DNA of 62,699 nucleotides from M3007 sp037130425 (GTDB lineage: Bacteria; Bacteroidota; Bacteroidia; Chitinophagales; Saprospiraceae), in contig JBAXTB010000003.1 in the NCBI GenBank assembly GCA_037130425.1, positions 1 through 62,699 of the forward strand, read 5' to 3'. Position numbers and translations under genes: made by a program. Position 1 is the first letter of the stretch. Each line of letters opens with the position of its first letter. The notes below the pieces were generated by a model. The model was given only the letters and a program-made list of their open reading frames with translations, was not told where the DNA came from and did not search any database. This document shows, one piece after another, positions 1-7,850 of this stretch.

Positions 1-1100
1 TACCTCACCTCCCCATCCTCCACCTCAAACATCCGATAATCCCCCGCAAACGACGTAACCACGCCTTCTATCCGACTGCGTTGCGTATCGGTGATAAAAA
101 TCTGTCCAAAATTACGGCTTATCAGCAGGCCGACCAATTGCCGCACGCGCTGTTCATCTAATTTATCAAAAATATCGTCCAGCAACAAAATCGGGGAAAC
201 GCCTTTTTCCCAGCGCAGCACCTCGTATTGTGCCAGGCGCATGGCCAGCAAAAACGATTTCAACTGACCCTGGGAGGCAAATTTTTTCACCACCTGCCCG
301 TCCATTTTCAGGATCAGATCGTCGCGGTGCGGCCCGGTGGTACAGCGTTGCAGGATACGGTCTTTTTCAAGACTGGCCGATTGTAGTTCCGGCAGTGAAG
401 CGGCGTTCATGTCGGCGCTGAATTGCACCGCCACCTGTTCCCGACTGCCAGAAATGACGCCGTAAAGTTCGGCAAAAAGCGGCTCAAACTCTTGTACAAA
501 GGCGGCGCGCTGTTCGTGCAGGCGTTGCGCGGGCGCGGGCATTTGCCGGTCAATGGCTTCCAGCAAGGCGCCGTCAAAACGCCGTTCTTCGGCAAAAATC
601 TTGAGCAGGGCATTGCGTTGCTTCAATAAACCATTGTATATCAATAAACTATGAAGGTATTCTGATGAAATCTGGGAAAGCGTGGAATCCAGGAAACGCC
701 GCCGTTCTTCGCTGCCTTCCTGCACTAAAGTCACATCGTCGGGCGCAATCATAATCACCGGGTATTGGCCGATATAATCCGTCAGTTTTTGCACCGAAAC
801 TCCGTTGCGTTCAATTTCCTTGCGCTGCGCCACCGGGTATTTGGCCACTACTTTTTCCTGTTCAGCATCGGAACGTTCAAAACGGCCTTCCAAACGAAAA
901 AACGAAGCGCCGTGTCGGATCAGGTTTTTGTCTGATAAGCCCGCATAACTTTTACAAAGGCACAAATAATGCACCGCGTCGAGCACATTGGTTTTGCCCA
1001 TACCGTTCAAACCCGTCAGGCAATTCAGGCGGGGCGAAAAGGCCAGGGTCTGGCTTTCGTAGTTTTTAAAATTGCTGAGTTTGAGTTGGGAAAGAAACAA
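1..1100 (-). CDS. recF: DNA replication and repair protein RecF (3' end cut by window edge)
   Basis: RecF is the SMC-like ATPase that loads RecA at single-strand gaps with RecO and RecR. The minus-strand reading frame is open to the window edge. It starts MFLSQLKLSNFKNYES, has a Walker A motif (GLNGMGKTN, about residues 30-38) and, near the C-terminus, a Walker B stretch ILLLDDIFDKLDEQR followed by an ITDT segment. About 366 codons are visible, so only a few C-terminal residues are missing. I chose a TTG start (1098-1100) because an in-frame TAA lies just upstream (1107-1109) and no ATG gives the conserved N-terminus. A TACCTTCG near-match to the Bacteroidota -7 element lies at about 1125-1132. 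Family call is firm; the start is less so. Confidence 0.93.
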   Translation of the reverse strand, partial: MFLSQLKLSNFKNYESQTLAFSPRLNCLTGLNGMGKTNVLDAVHYLCLCKSYAGLSDKNLIRHGASFFRLEGRFERSDAEQEKVVAKYPVAQRKEIERNGVSVQKLTDYIGQYPVIMIAPDDVTLVQEGSEERRRFLDSTLSQISSEYLHSLLIYNGLLKQRNALLKIFAEERRFDGALLEAIDRQMPAPAQRLHEQRAAFVQEFEPLFAELYGVISGSREQVAVQFSADMNAASLPELQSASLEKDRILQRCTTGPHRDDLILKMDGQVVKKFASQGQLKSFLLAMRLAQYEVLRWEKGVSPILLLDDIFDKLDEQRVRQLVGLLISRNFGQIFITDTQRSRIEGVVTSFAGDYRMFEVEDGEVR

Positions 1101-1297
1101 GGCGCGGTTCAGTTAAACGGTCGGCGAAGGTACGCACATTGCGGAAGGGCGGAAAAGTTAAAAAAATAAAAAAGCGGCAGGCAATGAAACTTTTTTGAAA
1201 CTAAAAACGCTTTTATAAGGACAACATCGTTTATTTTCAAACTGGAAATCACGCCTAATTGGGCTTGTCGCCTAAGTTAACACAAGATTTTTTCGCC

Positions 1298-1357
1298 AAA
1301 TAAAAAGTTGAAATCACGCGTAATTATCGGCGCGACTCGCAGTCACGCCGACAATAC
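1298..1357 (-). repeat. 60-bp dispersed repeat with internal hairpin, copy 1
   Basis: Read on the minus strand, this matches 48062-48121 at 51 of 60 positions without gaps. It contains an 11-bp near-perfect stem (TCGGCGCGACT / AGTCACGCCGA, 1327-1351). Where the two copies differ inside the stem, several changes sit opposite each other, which hints that the hairpin matters. Confidence 0.75.
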
Positions 1358-1513
1358 ACCCGATCACCCAAATAATATTTTGCAGATTATCCTTTATATG
1401 CTTACCGAACGAACAAACCAACGGCTGTTTTTACGCCTTACCACAGGCTAATCCGCACGTTGAAAATCCCGACATGTTTACAATTCCCCTCATTGTTCAC
1501 ATTAGGCGCCGTC

Positions 1514-1589
1514 GCAAGAGGTTTTGTGCAAATTAGATTGACCATTCAAGTCAAATTAAACAAAACCAATGGCTATGGCGCATAAACCG
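1514..1589 (+). repeat. Diverged upstream element shared with 13031-13110, copy 1
   Basis: This begins TTTTGTGCAAAT and ends TGGCGCATAAACCG, as does the region upstream of the secreted-protein gene at 13162; the two align at roughly 70% by eye with small gaps. It ends 8 bp before the start codon of the next gene. It could be a regulatory leader or the relic of a small mobile repeat. Confidence 0.5.
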
Positions 1590-1597
1590 TTCGTGTC

Positions 1598-2338
1598 ATG
1601 TACCTATTCATTGCTTTTGCTTTGGTATTTTTATTGACCGGCATCGCCTTTTTGGCCGTTACAAGCAATCGATCCGATAACCGATATTACAACCAAAGAC
1701 CGCTACAAACCCAGATAAGTTCCAATTTTGATGCTTATCAACAAAACCCGTTTTCTAATTTCAACACCCGCCAAACCAAAGCCCAGCGCCCGGATCGCTT
1801 CCGCAGCAGGGATGCATCCGGCGCTATGATTGTGGCTATGCTGACGATGCTGGGCGCCCTGGCTTTTGTTGTGCGCTACGACCAGGATGCCAAATCAATC
1901 GCCAAAGTTGAAACGGTTAACCCGGAATTACCCAATGCCGCTATTAAAATTACCCGTCCGCTGCCGGATTCAAATACGCTAAAACCTGCAGGAAACCCGT
2001 TGTTGATTCCGCAGGAAACGCCGGATATTGCGTTTGAGGATACAGAAACTACGCCGAAAATTCAGGCAAAAGGTGTTCCGCGTTACCAAGTGTACTGGGT
2101 GGTTTGGCTCAATGCCTACCCTACCCTGGAAGAAGCGACACGCCTGCAACGCGCCTTTATCGGTCGCCCGATCCGTTTAGCGCTTTTGCCCGACGGCCGC
2201 TACTTAGCATTTATCCATTATGATAATCCCAACGATAATGTACTTTGCTCCGAAGATGTCAACAAGCACCTTTCGGATTTGCGCCCGTTTGGAATTTACA
2301 CAGCGAGGATCGTGAAAAATATCGGTCCGGTGGAATAA
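1598..2338 (+). CDS. Hypothetical membrane protein with two N-terminal hydrophobic segments
   Basis: The family is not recognised. The 246-residue protein has a hydrophobic segment at about residues 2-22 (LFIAFALVFLLTGIAFLAV), a low-complexity Q/N/R-rich stretch, and a second hydrophobic segment at about 76-92 (MIVAMLTMLGALAFVV). A C-terminal soluble domain of about 85 residues follows (from about 160, RYQVYWVVWLNAYPTLEEA). That tail has the mixed alpha/beta look of a SPOR-like domain, but no diagnostic motif is visible. The gene stands alone between a repeat-rich gap and a palindromic element. The ATG follows directly on the shared element at 1514-1589 and has no Shine-Dalgarno sequence. Confidence 0.6.
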   Translation: MYLFIAFALVFLLTGIAFLAVTSNRSDNRYYNQRPLQTQISSNFDAYQQNPFSNFNTRQTKAQRPDRFRSRDASGAMIVAMLTMLGALAFVVRYDQDAKSIAKVETVNPELPNAAIKITRPLPDSNTLKPAGNPLLIPQETPDIAFEDTETTPKIQAKGVPRYQVYWVVWLNAYPTLEEATRLQRAFIGRPIRLALLPDGRYLAFIHYDNPNDNVLCSEDVNKHLSDLRPFGIYTARIVKNIGPVE

Positions 2339-2393
2339 TGACCAAACGACCCATTCCGAATCCCGGCAATTTTATCGAAAACCCAAACCCAGG

Positions 2394-2515
2394 GCTTGTC
2401 ATGTCGTAGTTTACGAAGACAACTACACAAGCCAGTTTTTTTCGGATATTAAAGCACCGTTTTCCGAGTAGCCGGGCTTGTGTAGTTGTCTACACTGCGT
2501 TTCGACATGACAAGC
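2394..2515. repeat. Palindromic dispersed repeat, CTTGTCATG family, copy 1
   Basis: This imperfect inverted repeat begins GCTTGTCATGTCGTAG and ends TCGACATGACAAGC. Its arms contain GACAACTACACAAGCC and GGCTTGTGTAGTTGTC. Two further copies lie at 15438-15550 and 49074-49194. All are intergenic, 113-122 bp long, with conserved arms and variable loops. It looks like a REP/MITE-type element; no transposase is nearby. Confidence 0.85.
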
Positions 2516-2602
2516 GTTGGGTTTTATTTATCAATTAGTTTTGGAAATATTCGGTAAGAAAAACTGGAGTCTTAGAATGCCCCTTTTTTGAGTAGATGCG
2601 CG

Positions 2603-4102
2603 TTAGTCCTTCCATTTCCTCAAAAATTGAATCGTTTTTTCAATATCCGTGCTCAAAATACGGTCATTTTCAAGTCGGGGCACCACCTCTCGATATGCCG
2701 CGCGTTTGGATTCAATAGCAGGTGAAGAACGCAGCGGCAAACGAAAATCGAGCGCTTGTACGGCTACCATAAATTCAATGGCCAGGAGGCGTTCGAGGTT
2801 TAATACCACACGCCGCAGTTTGGTCGCCGCATTGGCCGCCATACTCACGTGGTCTTCCTGGCCGTTACAACTCACAATGCTGTCGACGGAAGCCGGCGTA
2901 CACAGGGTTTTGTTCTGGTTTACAATGGCCGCAGCCGTGTATTGCGCAATCATCATCCCGGAGTGCAAACCCGGATCGGGCGTCAAAAAGGCCGGTAAAC
3001 CGCGCAGTCCGCCGATGAGTTGGTACACCCGCCGCTCGCTGATGCTGCCCAATTCCGACAAGGCGATGGCCATATAATCTAAGGGCAACGCGAGGGGTTG
3101 AGCGTGAAAATTGCCGCCAGACACAATCAAATCCTCGTCCGGAAACACGTTCGGGTTATCGGTCACAGAGTTTATTTCCGTGAGCGTTATATGCGCGATG
3201 TGCGCAAGCGCGTCCTTGCTTGCGCCATGCACCTGCGGCACACAGCGAAAGGCATACGGGTCTTGAACGCTTGTTTTTTCTGCGGCTGCAATGGCGCTGT
3301 CTTTCAATAAATTGCGAATAATTTCCGCCGTTTCAACTTGCCCTGCGTGCGGACGAATGCGGTGAATTCCCTCGTGCAAAGGCGTAAGGCGGCAGTTGAA
3401 TGCGTCGTAACCAATGGCGGCATTCAGGTCGGCTTGTTGTACCAAACGCCAGCTTTCGAGCAAACACCATACTGCATAAGCCGCCGAAAACTGCGTACCG
3501 TTCAGCAAAGCCAGGGCTTCTTTGGCTTGAAACGTAAGCGGCGTCCAGCCCTTCGTTTGCAGCACCACACCAGCAGGCTGGCGACGGCCTTCATACCATA
3601 CTTCACCCAGGCCGATCAACGGCAAACTCAAATGTGCCAGCGGCGCCAAATCGCCTGAAGCGCCCAAAGAACCTAATTCGAAGACGACCGGATAAACACC
3701 CGCATTGTAAAAATCAATCAGGCGTTGCACCAATTCCTCACGCACGCCCGAGTACCCGTAAGAAAGGCTTTGGATTTTAAGCAGCAACATAATACGCACC
3801 AATTCAGGCGGCACAGTGTCCCCAGTTCCGGCGGCGTGCGACATCACGAGGTTTTTTTGCAACGCTTCAATGTCATTATCGGAAATCCGAATATTGCACA
3901 AAGAGCCGAAACCGGTATTGATGCCGTAAAACAAGTCGTTGTTACCCGTAATTTTACGCTCCAAATAGGCGCGGCAATGGCGGATACTCAAACGGGCTTC
4001 TTCGGATAGACCAAGATGATAATTCCCGGAAATAATTTCCCCGACCGCTTCAAGGGAAAGATGCGATTGGCTTATGTGGTGGATTTGGCCAGCTTGCTGC
4101 AT
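2603..4102 (-). CDS. hutH: Histidine ammonia-lyase
   Basis: This enzyme deaminates L-histidine to trans-urocanate, the first step of histidine degradation, using an MIO cofactor formed from Ala-Ser-Gly. The 499-residue protein has the triad at residues 148-150 (GASGDLAPLAH), the catalytic Tyr59 region (FYGINTGFGS), NLVMSHA with His89, LLNGTQ with Asn201, QDPYAFRC..PQVHGA, SGGNFHAQPLA and NGQEDHVSMA. The SHA motif and the QDPY/R cluster favour histidine over tyrosine or phenylalanine. No other hut gene is adjacent, so the pathway would have to be completed elsewhere. A TACTTTTG element (4127-4134, minus strand) may be its promoter. Confidence 0.93.
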   Translation of the reverse strand: MQQAGQIHHISQSHLSLEAVGEIISGNYHLGLSEEARLSIRHCRAYLERKITGNNDLFYGINTGFGSLCNIRISDNDIEALQKNLVMSHAAGTGDTVPPELVRIMLLLKIQSLSYGYSGVREELVQRLIDFYNAGVYPVVFELGSLGASGDLAPLAHLSLPLIGLGEVWYEGRRQPAGVVLQTKGWTPLTFQAKEALALLNGTQFSAAYAVWCLLESWRLVQQADLNAAIGYDAFNCRLTPLHEGIHRIRPHAGQVETAEIIRNLLKDSAIAAAEKTSVQDPYAFRCVPQVHGASKDALAHIAHITLTEINSVTDNPNVFPDEDLIVSGGNFHAQPLALPLDYMAIALSELGSISERRVYQLIGGLRGLPAFLTPDPGLHSGMMIAQYTAAAIVNQNKTLCTPASVDSIVSCNGQEDHVSMAANAATKLRRVVLNLERLLAIEFMVAVQALDFRLPLRSSPAIESKRAAYREVVPRLENDRILSTDIEKTIQFLRKWKD

Positions 4103-4562
4103 AGTATATTTGGTTTAAAACGGCCGCAAAAGTAAGGGAATATCGAATATCGAACAGATGAATATCGAATGTCGAAGTGGGTGCGTTGCCCAAGGCTGGC
4201 CGAAAAGCCAAGCCCAAGGCCCTTCATTCGATATTCGATATTCATCTGTTCGATATTCGATATTCTTAATCTCGGGTTAAAACGCGGTTAAAGTTCTGGA
4301 TTTTTTGGGTCGCCGTTTTTACCTAAAATTTTGCTTTTCAATCGGTTAGAATTCATTAAGTAAAAAAAATTAAAGATTTCATGCAACTACATGCAATGCA
4401 CTTACGTCAGAACACCGCGTTTAGCACTGAAAACGCATACTTTTGAGCCTGAAAGTCTGTTCGCAATTTTACAAAGCAACAAATTTTGTTATCCGGCTTA
4501 ACAAGACGGAAGCGGGCGGAATAAAAAAACACTCATTCAACACATCAACATCGATTAAAGCC
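4103..4562. other. Intergenic region between hutH and the first Skp-like gene
   Basis: Apart from the long inverted repeat at 4138-4265, this 460-bp divergent region shows no gene. The reading frame of the Skp-like gene stays open upstream to 4443, but that stretch lacks a signal-peptide-like start and is taken as leader. Confidence 0.5.
4138..4265. repeat. Long inverted repeat of GATATTCGATATTC units
   Basis: The arms are built from tandem ATATCGA / TCGATAT units around an ACAGATGA / TCATCTGT core and flank a GC-richer loop (GCGTTGCCCAAGG...). The pattern recurs at 57505-57544 and, degenerate, at 48978-49002, each time next to a GCAACGCCC-like sequence. It could form a hairpin of about 40 bp just upstream of hutH. 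Confidence 0.8.
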
Positions 4563-5078
4563 ATGTTAAAAAGAATCATTTCGACGGCCCTTTTTGCCCT
4601 TGCCCTCACGGCCTTTGCCAACGCACAACGTATTGCTTATGTGGATGTTACGGCAATTCTCGAAAGTTTGCCGGAATACCAGACAGCCCAGATACAATTG
4701 GATAAAATTGCCACCCAATGGCGTCAGGATATTGCGGTAGAACAGGATAAAATTAAAGGTATGTACAGCAAATACCAGGCTGAACAGGTGCTGCTGAGCG
4801 AGGAAATGAAAAAATCCCGCGAAGAAGAAATCCTGAACAAAGAAAAAGAAGTGCGCGAAATGCAGCGCCAGAAATTTGGCCCGGAAGGCGCTTTGTTCAA
4901 AAAACGCGAAGAATTGGTAAAACCGATTCAGGATAAAGTGTACACGACCATCAACCAATTTGCGGAATCAAAAGGCTTTGAGTTCATTTTCGACAAAGGC
5001 AGCGCATCCGGAATGTTGTTTGCCGACAAAAAATACGACAAAACGGAAGACGTTAAAGCGATGTTGAAAAAGGGCTAA
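4563..5078 (+). CDS. OmpH/Skp-family periplasmic chaperone, copy 1
   Basis: Skp-like chaperones hold unfolded outer-membrane proteins in the periplasm on their way to the BAM complex. The product (171 residues) starts MLKRIISTALFALALTAFANA, a typical signal peptide. The mature protein follows with RIAYVDVTAILESLPEYQ, the standard OmpH opening. A charged, helical middle (about 50-120) forms the tentacle region, and the C-terminus has the FIFDK strand. I chose the ATG at 4563 over the upstream in-frame extension because it gives a clean signal peptide. A paralogue follows 172 bp downstream in the same orientation, an arrangement common in Bacteroidota. Confidence 0.9.
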   Translation: MLKRIISTALFALALTAFANAQRIAYVDVTAILESLPEYQTAQIQLDKIATQWRQDIAVEQDKIKGMYSKYQAEQVLLSEEMKKSREEEILNKEKEVREMQRQKFGPEGALFKKREELVKPIQDKVYTTINQFAESKGFEFIFDKGSASGMLFADKKYDKTEDVKAMLKKG

Positions 5079-5250
5079 TACCCTGTTTGACGTTTTTGTT
5101 GGCTGTAAGTTCGCTTGTTTTCGACCGGCATCAGATTTAGTCACCTGGATTATAGCGCATAAATCAGTTATGCCGCGTATTTTTGCCGCGAACCGGCTGC
5201 CGGAACAACGCGTACTTACAGCCATTTGATTTTTTTATCTACAACTGAAC

Positions 5251-5766
5251 ATGATGAAATCTTTGTTATTAACCCTGAGCCTTCTGATTTCCCTCTCGGC
5301 TACAGGTGTTGCCCAAAAATTCGGCTATTGCAACGCTGAAGGTCTATTGACCCAACTTCCGGAAGTGAAAGCGGCAGATAGCGAATTGCAGGCTTTTCAA
5401 AACCAACTCACCAAACGCGGACAAGAACGCGTAAAAGCCCTGCAAGATGCCGCCGCTGAATTGCAGCGTAAAAAAGATCAGGGTACCATTGCGCCAAAAG
5501 AATATGATACCCAGGCTGCAAAACTAAAGGAAGAACAAGAATCAATCGCTCAATACGAACAGGAAGTGTACCAAAAACTTGGTAAAAAACGCGAAGAGCT
5601 GTTCAAACCTCTGCTCGACAAAGTAAATGCCGCGATGGCTACCGTGGCCAAAGCCAATGGGTTTACCCTGGTTTTTGACACCAGCTCCAATGTGGTGCTT
5701 TATGGCGATGAGTCGCTGGATGTAACAAAATTGGTGAAAGCGCAATTGGGCATTACCACCAACTAA
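5251..5766 (+). CDS. OmpH/Skp-family periplasmic chaperone, copy 2
   Basis: A second Skp-like protein (171 residues) with signal peptide MMKSLLLTLSLLISLSATGVA, a mature start KFGYCNAEGLLTQLPEVK, a long charged coiled-coil-like helix pair (about 40-125) and a C-terminal LVFDTSSNVVLYGDESLDVT strand region. It is clearly homologous to the preceding product but diverged over its whole length, so the duplication is old. Start could be either of two adjacent ATGs (5251 or 5254). A strong hairpin follows the stop. Confidence 0.9.
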   Translation: MMKSLLLTLSLLISLSATGVAQKFGYCNAEGLLTQLPEVKAADSELQAFQNQLTKRGQERVKALQDAAAELQRKKDQGTIAPKEYDTQAAKLKEEQESIAQYEQEVYQKLGKKREELFKPLLDKVNAAMATVAKANGFTLVFDTSSNVVLYGDESLDVTKLVKAQLGITTN

Positions 5767-5788
5767 GACCTTCCTTTTTTGTTATGCC

Positions 5789-5823
5789 AATGGGGTTTCC
5801 TGATTCGTTTAGGGAACCCCATT
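5789..5823 (+). terminator. Hairpin after the Skp-like pair
   Basis: A 12-bp stem AATGGGGTTTCC / GGGAACCCCATT with one G-T pair and an 11-nt loop lies 22 bp after the stop codon. No long T-run follows, so termination is probable but not certain. Confidence 0.6.
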
Positions 5824-5828
5824 TGTCG

Positions 5829-5836
5829 TACTTTTG
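5829..5836 (+). promoter_or_regulatory. TAnnTTTG -7 element candidate for murI
   Basis: TACTTTTG lies 28 bp before the murI ATG. It matches the Bacteroidota -7 consensus; no clear TTG -33 element is seen at the right distance. Confidence 0.35.
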
Positions 5837-5864
5837 ACCCACGACTTTCTATTTTTTAGCGCAC

Positions 5865-6614
5865 ATGCAACCCATTGGTTTTTTTGATTCCGGTATCGGC
5901 GGGCTTACCGTGCTGCACGAGGCTTTGAAAATACTGCCAAACGAGTCATACCTTTATTTTGCCGACAGCGATCATGCGCCCTACGGCACCAGACCGAGCG
6001 AAGAAGTACTGGAACTGTTTCTGAATGCCATGGATTTTATCATGGCCCACGATGTGAAAGCAATCGTTGTAGCCTGTAATACGGCCACCGGTGTTGGTAT
6101 TGACATTGCGCGACAACGCTACGCGAGCATACCTATTATTGGTATGGAACCGGCTGTTAAACCGGCGGTGGCTGCGGCAGCCGACAAACGAGTACTGGTG
6201 TTTGCTACGGAATTGACCCTGAAAATGGAAAAATTCAAAAACTTAGTGGAAAAAGTGGATACGGCAAACGTGGTGGATTATTTGCCTTTACAGAAATTAG
6301 TGGTGTACGCCGAGCGGTTTGAGTTTGAAGAAGCCCCGATTTTCGATTATTTGCAAGCGCAATTTGAGGGAATTGACCTACATCAATACGGGGCCGTGGT
6401 GTTAGGCTGCACGCATTTTCCGTTTTTCAAAAACATGATCCGCAAAATGCTTCCTGCGCATATTCAGATCATTGACGGTAACCAAGGCACGGTAAACAAC
6501 CTGCAAAACAAACTGCAAGGCCGGTTGAGCGCCGGCCCCGGCAGTATTTCATATTTTATTTCAGGCAAACCGGCTGAAAATGCCCGATTTGAACGCTATT
6601 TTAATTTGCTTTAA
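5865..6614 (+). CDS. murI: Glutamate racemase
   Basis: MurI interconverts L- and D-glutamate, supplying D-Glu for peptidoglycan. The 249-residue protein shows FFDSGIGGLTVL at the N-terminus, the first catalytic cysteine Cys71 in VVACNTATG, and the second, Cys182, in VLGCTHFPFF. Its length is near the family norm of about 260. The gene converges on the PorP/SprF-like gene: the two stop codons overlap (shared bases 6611-6614), leaving no room for a terminator between them. Confidence 0.95.
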   Translation: MQPIGFFDSGIGGLTVLHEALKILPNESYLYFADSDHAPYGTRPSEEVLELFLNAMDFIMAHDVKAIVVACNTATGVGIDIARQRYASIPIIGMEPAVKPAVAAAADKRVLVFATELTLKMEKFKNLVEKVDTANVVDYLPLQKLVVYAERFEFEEAPIFDYLQAQFEGIDLHQYGAVVLGCTHFPFFKNMIRKMLPAHIQIIDGNQGTVNNLQNKLQGRLSAGPGSISYFISGKPAENARFERYFNLL

Positions 6615-7648
6615 AACTTAGGACACACTACGCCTTCGCTTTCATATTCGCCCAAATAGGCAATTGAAATCTCAAAAGCCGCCTGCCGCTGATTCGCCTG
6701 CAAAGCCCGCAGGTTCAAATCATAACTCATTCCGATCAAGAGGTTATTAAATTCAAGTCCCACCAAGGCCACCACGGCATCTAAACCCAAACCATCCGTG
6801 TTGCGCACCGTGCGCGCCCAAGCGCCAAAATGCAAGGCCGTTGAGCCGTATTGTCCCATCGCGAATCGAATATTGGTGCCGGCATTGATTTCCGTATGCG
6901 GCCCTTGGGTAGCAAACAGGAAACGCGGCAATAAAGACACGCGATTGTCCCGATTCAGGGGAATATTGGCCGAAAACTGACCGGAAATCTTCCTATACAG
7001 TTTATCACCTTTTCCCGTATGCTCATAAAATGAGATATTAGGTTGCAAAAAATGGTGCAAAGCAACCCCGGCAAAAACGCCGCCGTTGCGCCCAATTTTT
7101 GCCGAGTAGTTCAGGCCCGCACTATAATCGGTATAAGAAATATTGTTGGCAGGTAAGGTTTCACCGGTTGCAAAGGTATAACCCGTGGTACCGTCAAACT
7201 GATCGTGAAACTGAAGCGATGCGTAATTGACATTGCGTTGTGTCAGACCGCCCTGAATACCAAGGGTCAAAAATTGGCGATCATTAACATCCAATGATTT
7301 GTGATAAGCCAGCGATAAAGCCATTTGGGTGGTACTAAAATCCACCACGCTCACCTTATCGTTGAAAAACATCAATCCCATACCAATCGCGTCTTTGCGC
7401 ACATGTTTGCCCGGCGCATTAAACCGCAGATCGGCAGCCACCGCAAACGTTTTGATCGGGTTATCCAGTACGCTGCGCCATTGGTCGCGATAAATCGTGC
7501 TTACCCGGTATTTCCCTTCAAATCCGCCCGTAAGCGCCGGATTTACGCTCAAAGGAGCCGCATAAAATTGGGTAAAATGTTTGTCTTGCGAAAAAGCAAC
7601 TTGTGCAACGAATAAAAAAGCGAAAGATAAAAGGAGAATTTTCTTCAT
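6611..7648 (-). CDS. PorP/SprF family T9SS-associated outer-membrane protein
   Basis: PorP/SprF proteins are outer-membrane beta-barrels linked to type IX secretion and gliding in Bacteroidota. The product (345 residues) starts MKKILLLSFAFLFVAQVAFSQDKHFTQFYAAPLSVNPALTGG, that is, signal peptide plus the diagnostic FTQFYAAPLSVNPALTG opening. Repeated amphipathic strands and YRDQWRSV follow. The frame stays open upstream, but the ATG at 7646-7648 gives the signal peptide. A TACCTTTG element lies 22 bp upstream. It stands alone, without porK/L/M/N, so it may serve a particular cargo or be one of several paralogues. Confidence 0.9.
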   Translation of the reverse strand: MKKILLLSFAFLFVAQVAFSQDKHFTQFYAAPLSVNPALTGGFEGKYRVSTIYRDQWRSVLDNPIKTFAVAADLRFNAPGKHVRKDAIGMGLMFFNDKVSVVDFSTTQMALSLAYHKSLDVNDRQFLTLGIQGGLTQRNVNYASLQFHDQFDGTTGYTFATGETLPANNISYTDYSAGLNYSAKIGRNGGVFAGVALHHFLQPNISFYEHTGKGDKLYRKISGQFSANIPLNRDNRVSLLPRFLFATQGPHTEINAGTNIRFAMGQYGSTALHFGAWARTVRNTDGLGLDAVVALVGLEFNNLLIGMSYDLNLRALQANQRQAAFEISIAYLGEYESEGVVCPKF

Positions 7649-7669
7649 GCGTATGGGAAAATGTTTGGG

Positions 7670-7677
7670 CAAAGGTA
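7670..7677 (-). promoter_or_regulatory. TAnnTTTG -7 element for the PorP/SprF-like gene
   Basis: On the minus strand TACCTTTG lies 22 bp before the chosen ATG. A TTTGCTTGA stretch about 22 bp further upstream could serve as the -33 element. Confidence 0.45.
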
Positions 7678-7850
7678 AAGACAAACGAATGGTTCTGGTC
7701 AAGCAAACGACAATAATGGGGAAAAATTGGGAATGCTCCTTTTTTTTAACGCAAAAACCCCTTTCCGGAACAAAAACAAATTTCCTACCTTTCAGCCTCA
7801 TTCCTCTAAATACCCAGTCATACTCTAACCATTTTTCCAAACTTTCCCGG

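Larger units (their letters stand above)
1101..1597. other. Intergenic region with dispersed-repeat copies
   Basis: No convincing gene is seen in this 497-bp gap. It holds a 60-bp element (1298-1357) that recurs inverted near 48.1 kb, a partial second copy of that element's end around 1243-1262, and a hairpin-bearing element (1514-1589) that resembles the sequence upstream of the gene at 13162. Confidence 0.6.

Noticed and set aside
4443..4562. N-terminal extension of the first Skp-like protein
   Set aside because: It would bury the signal peptide 40 residues inside the protein.
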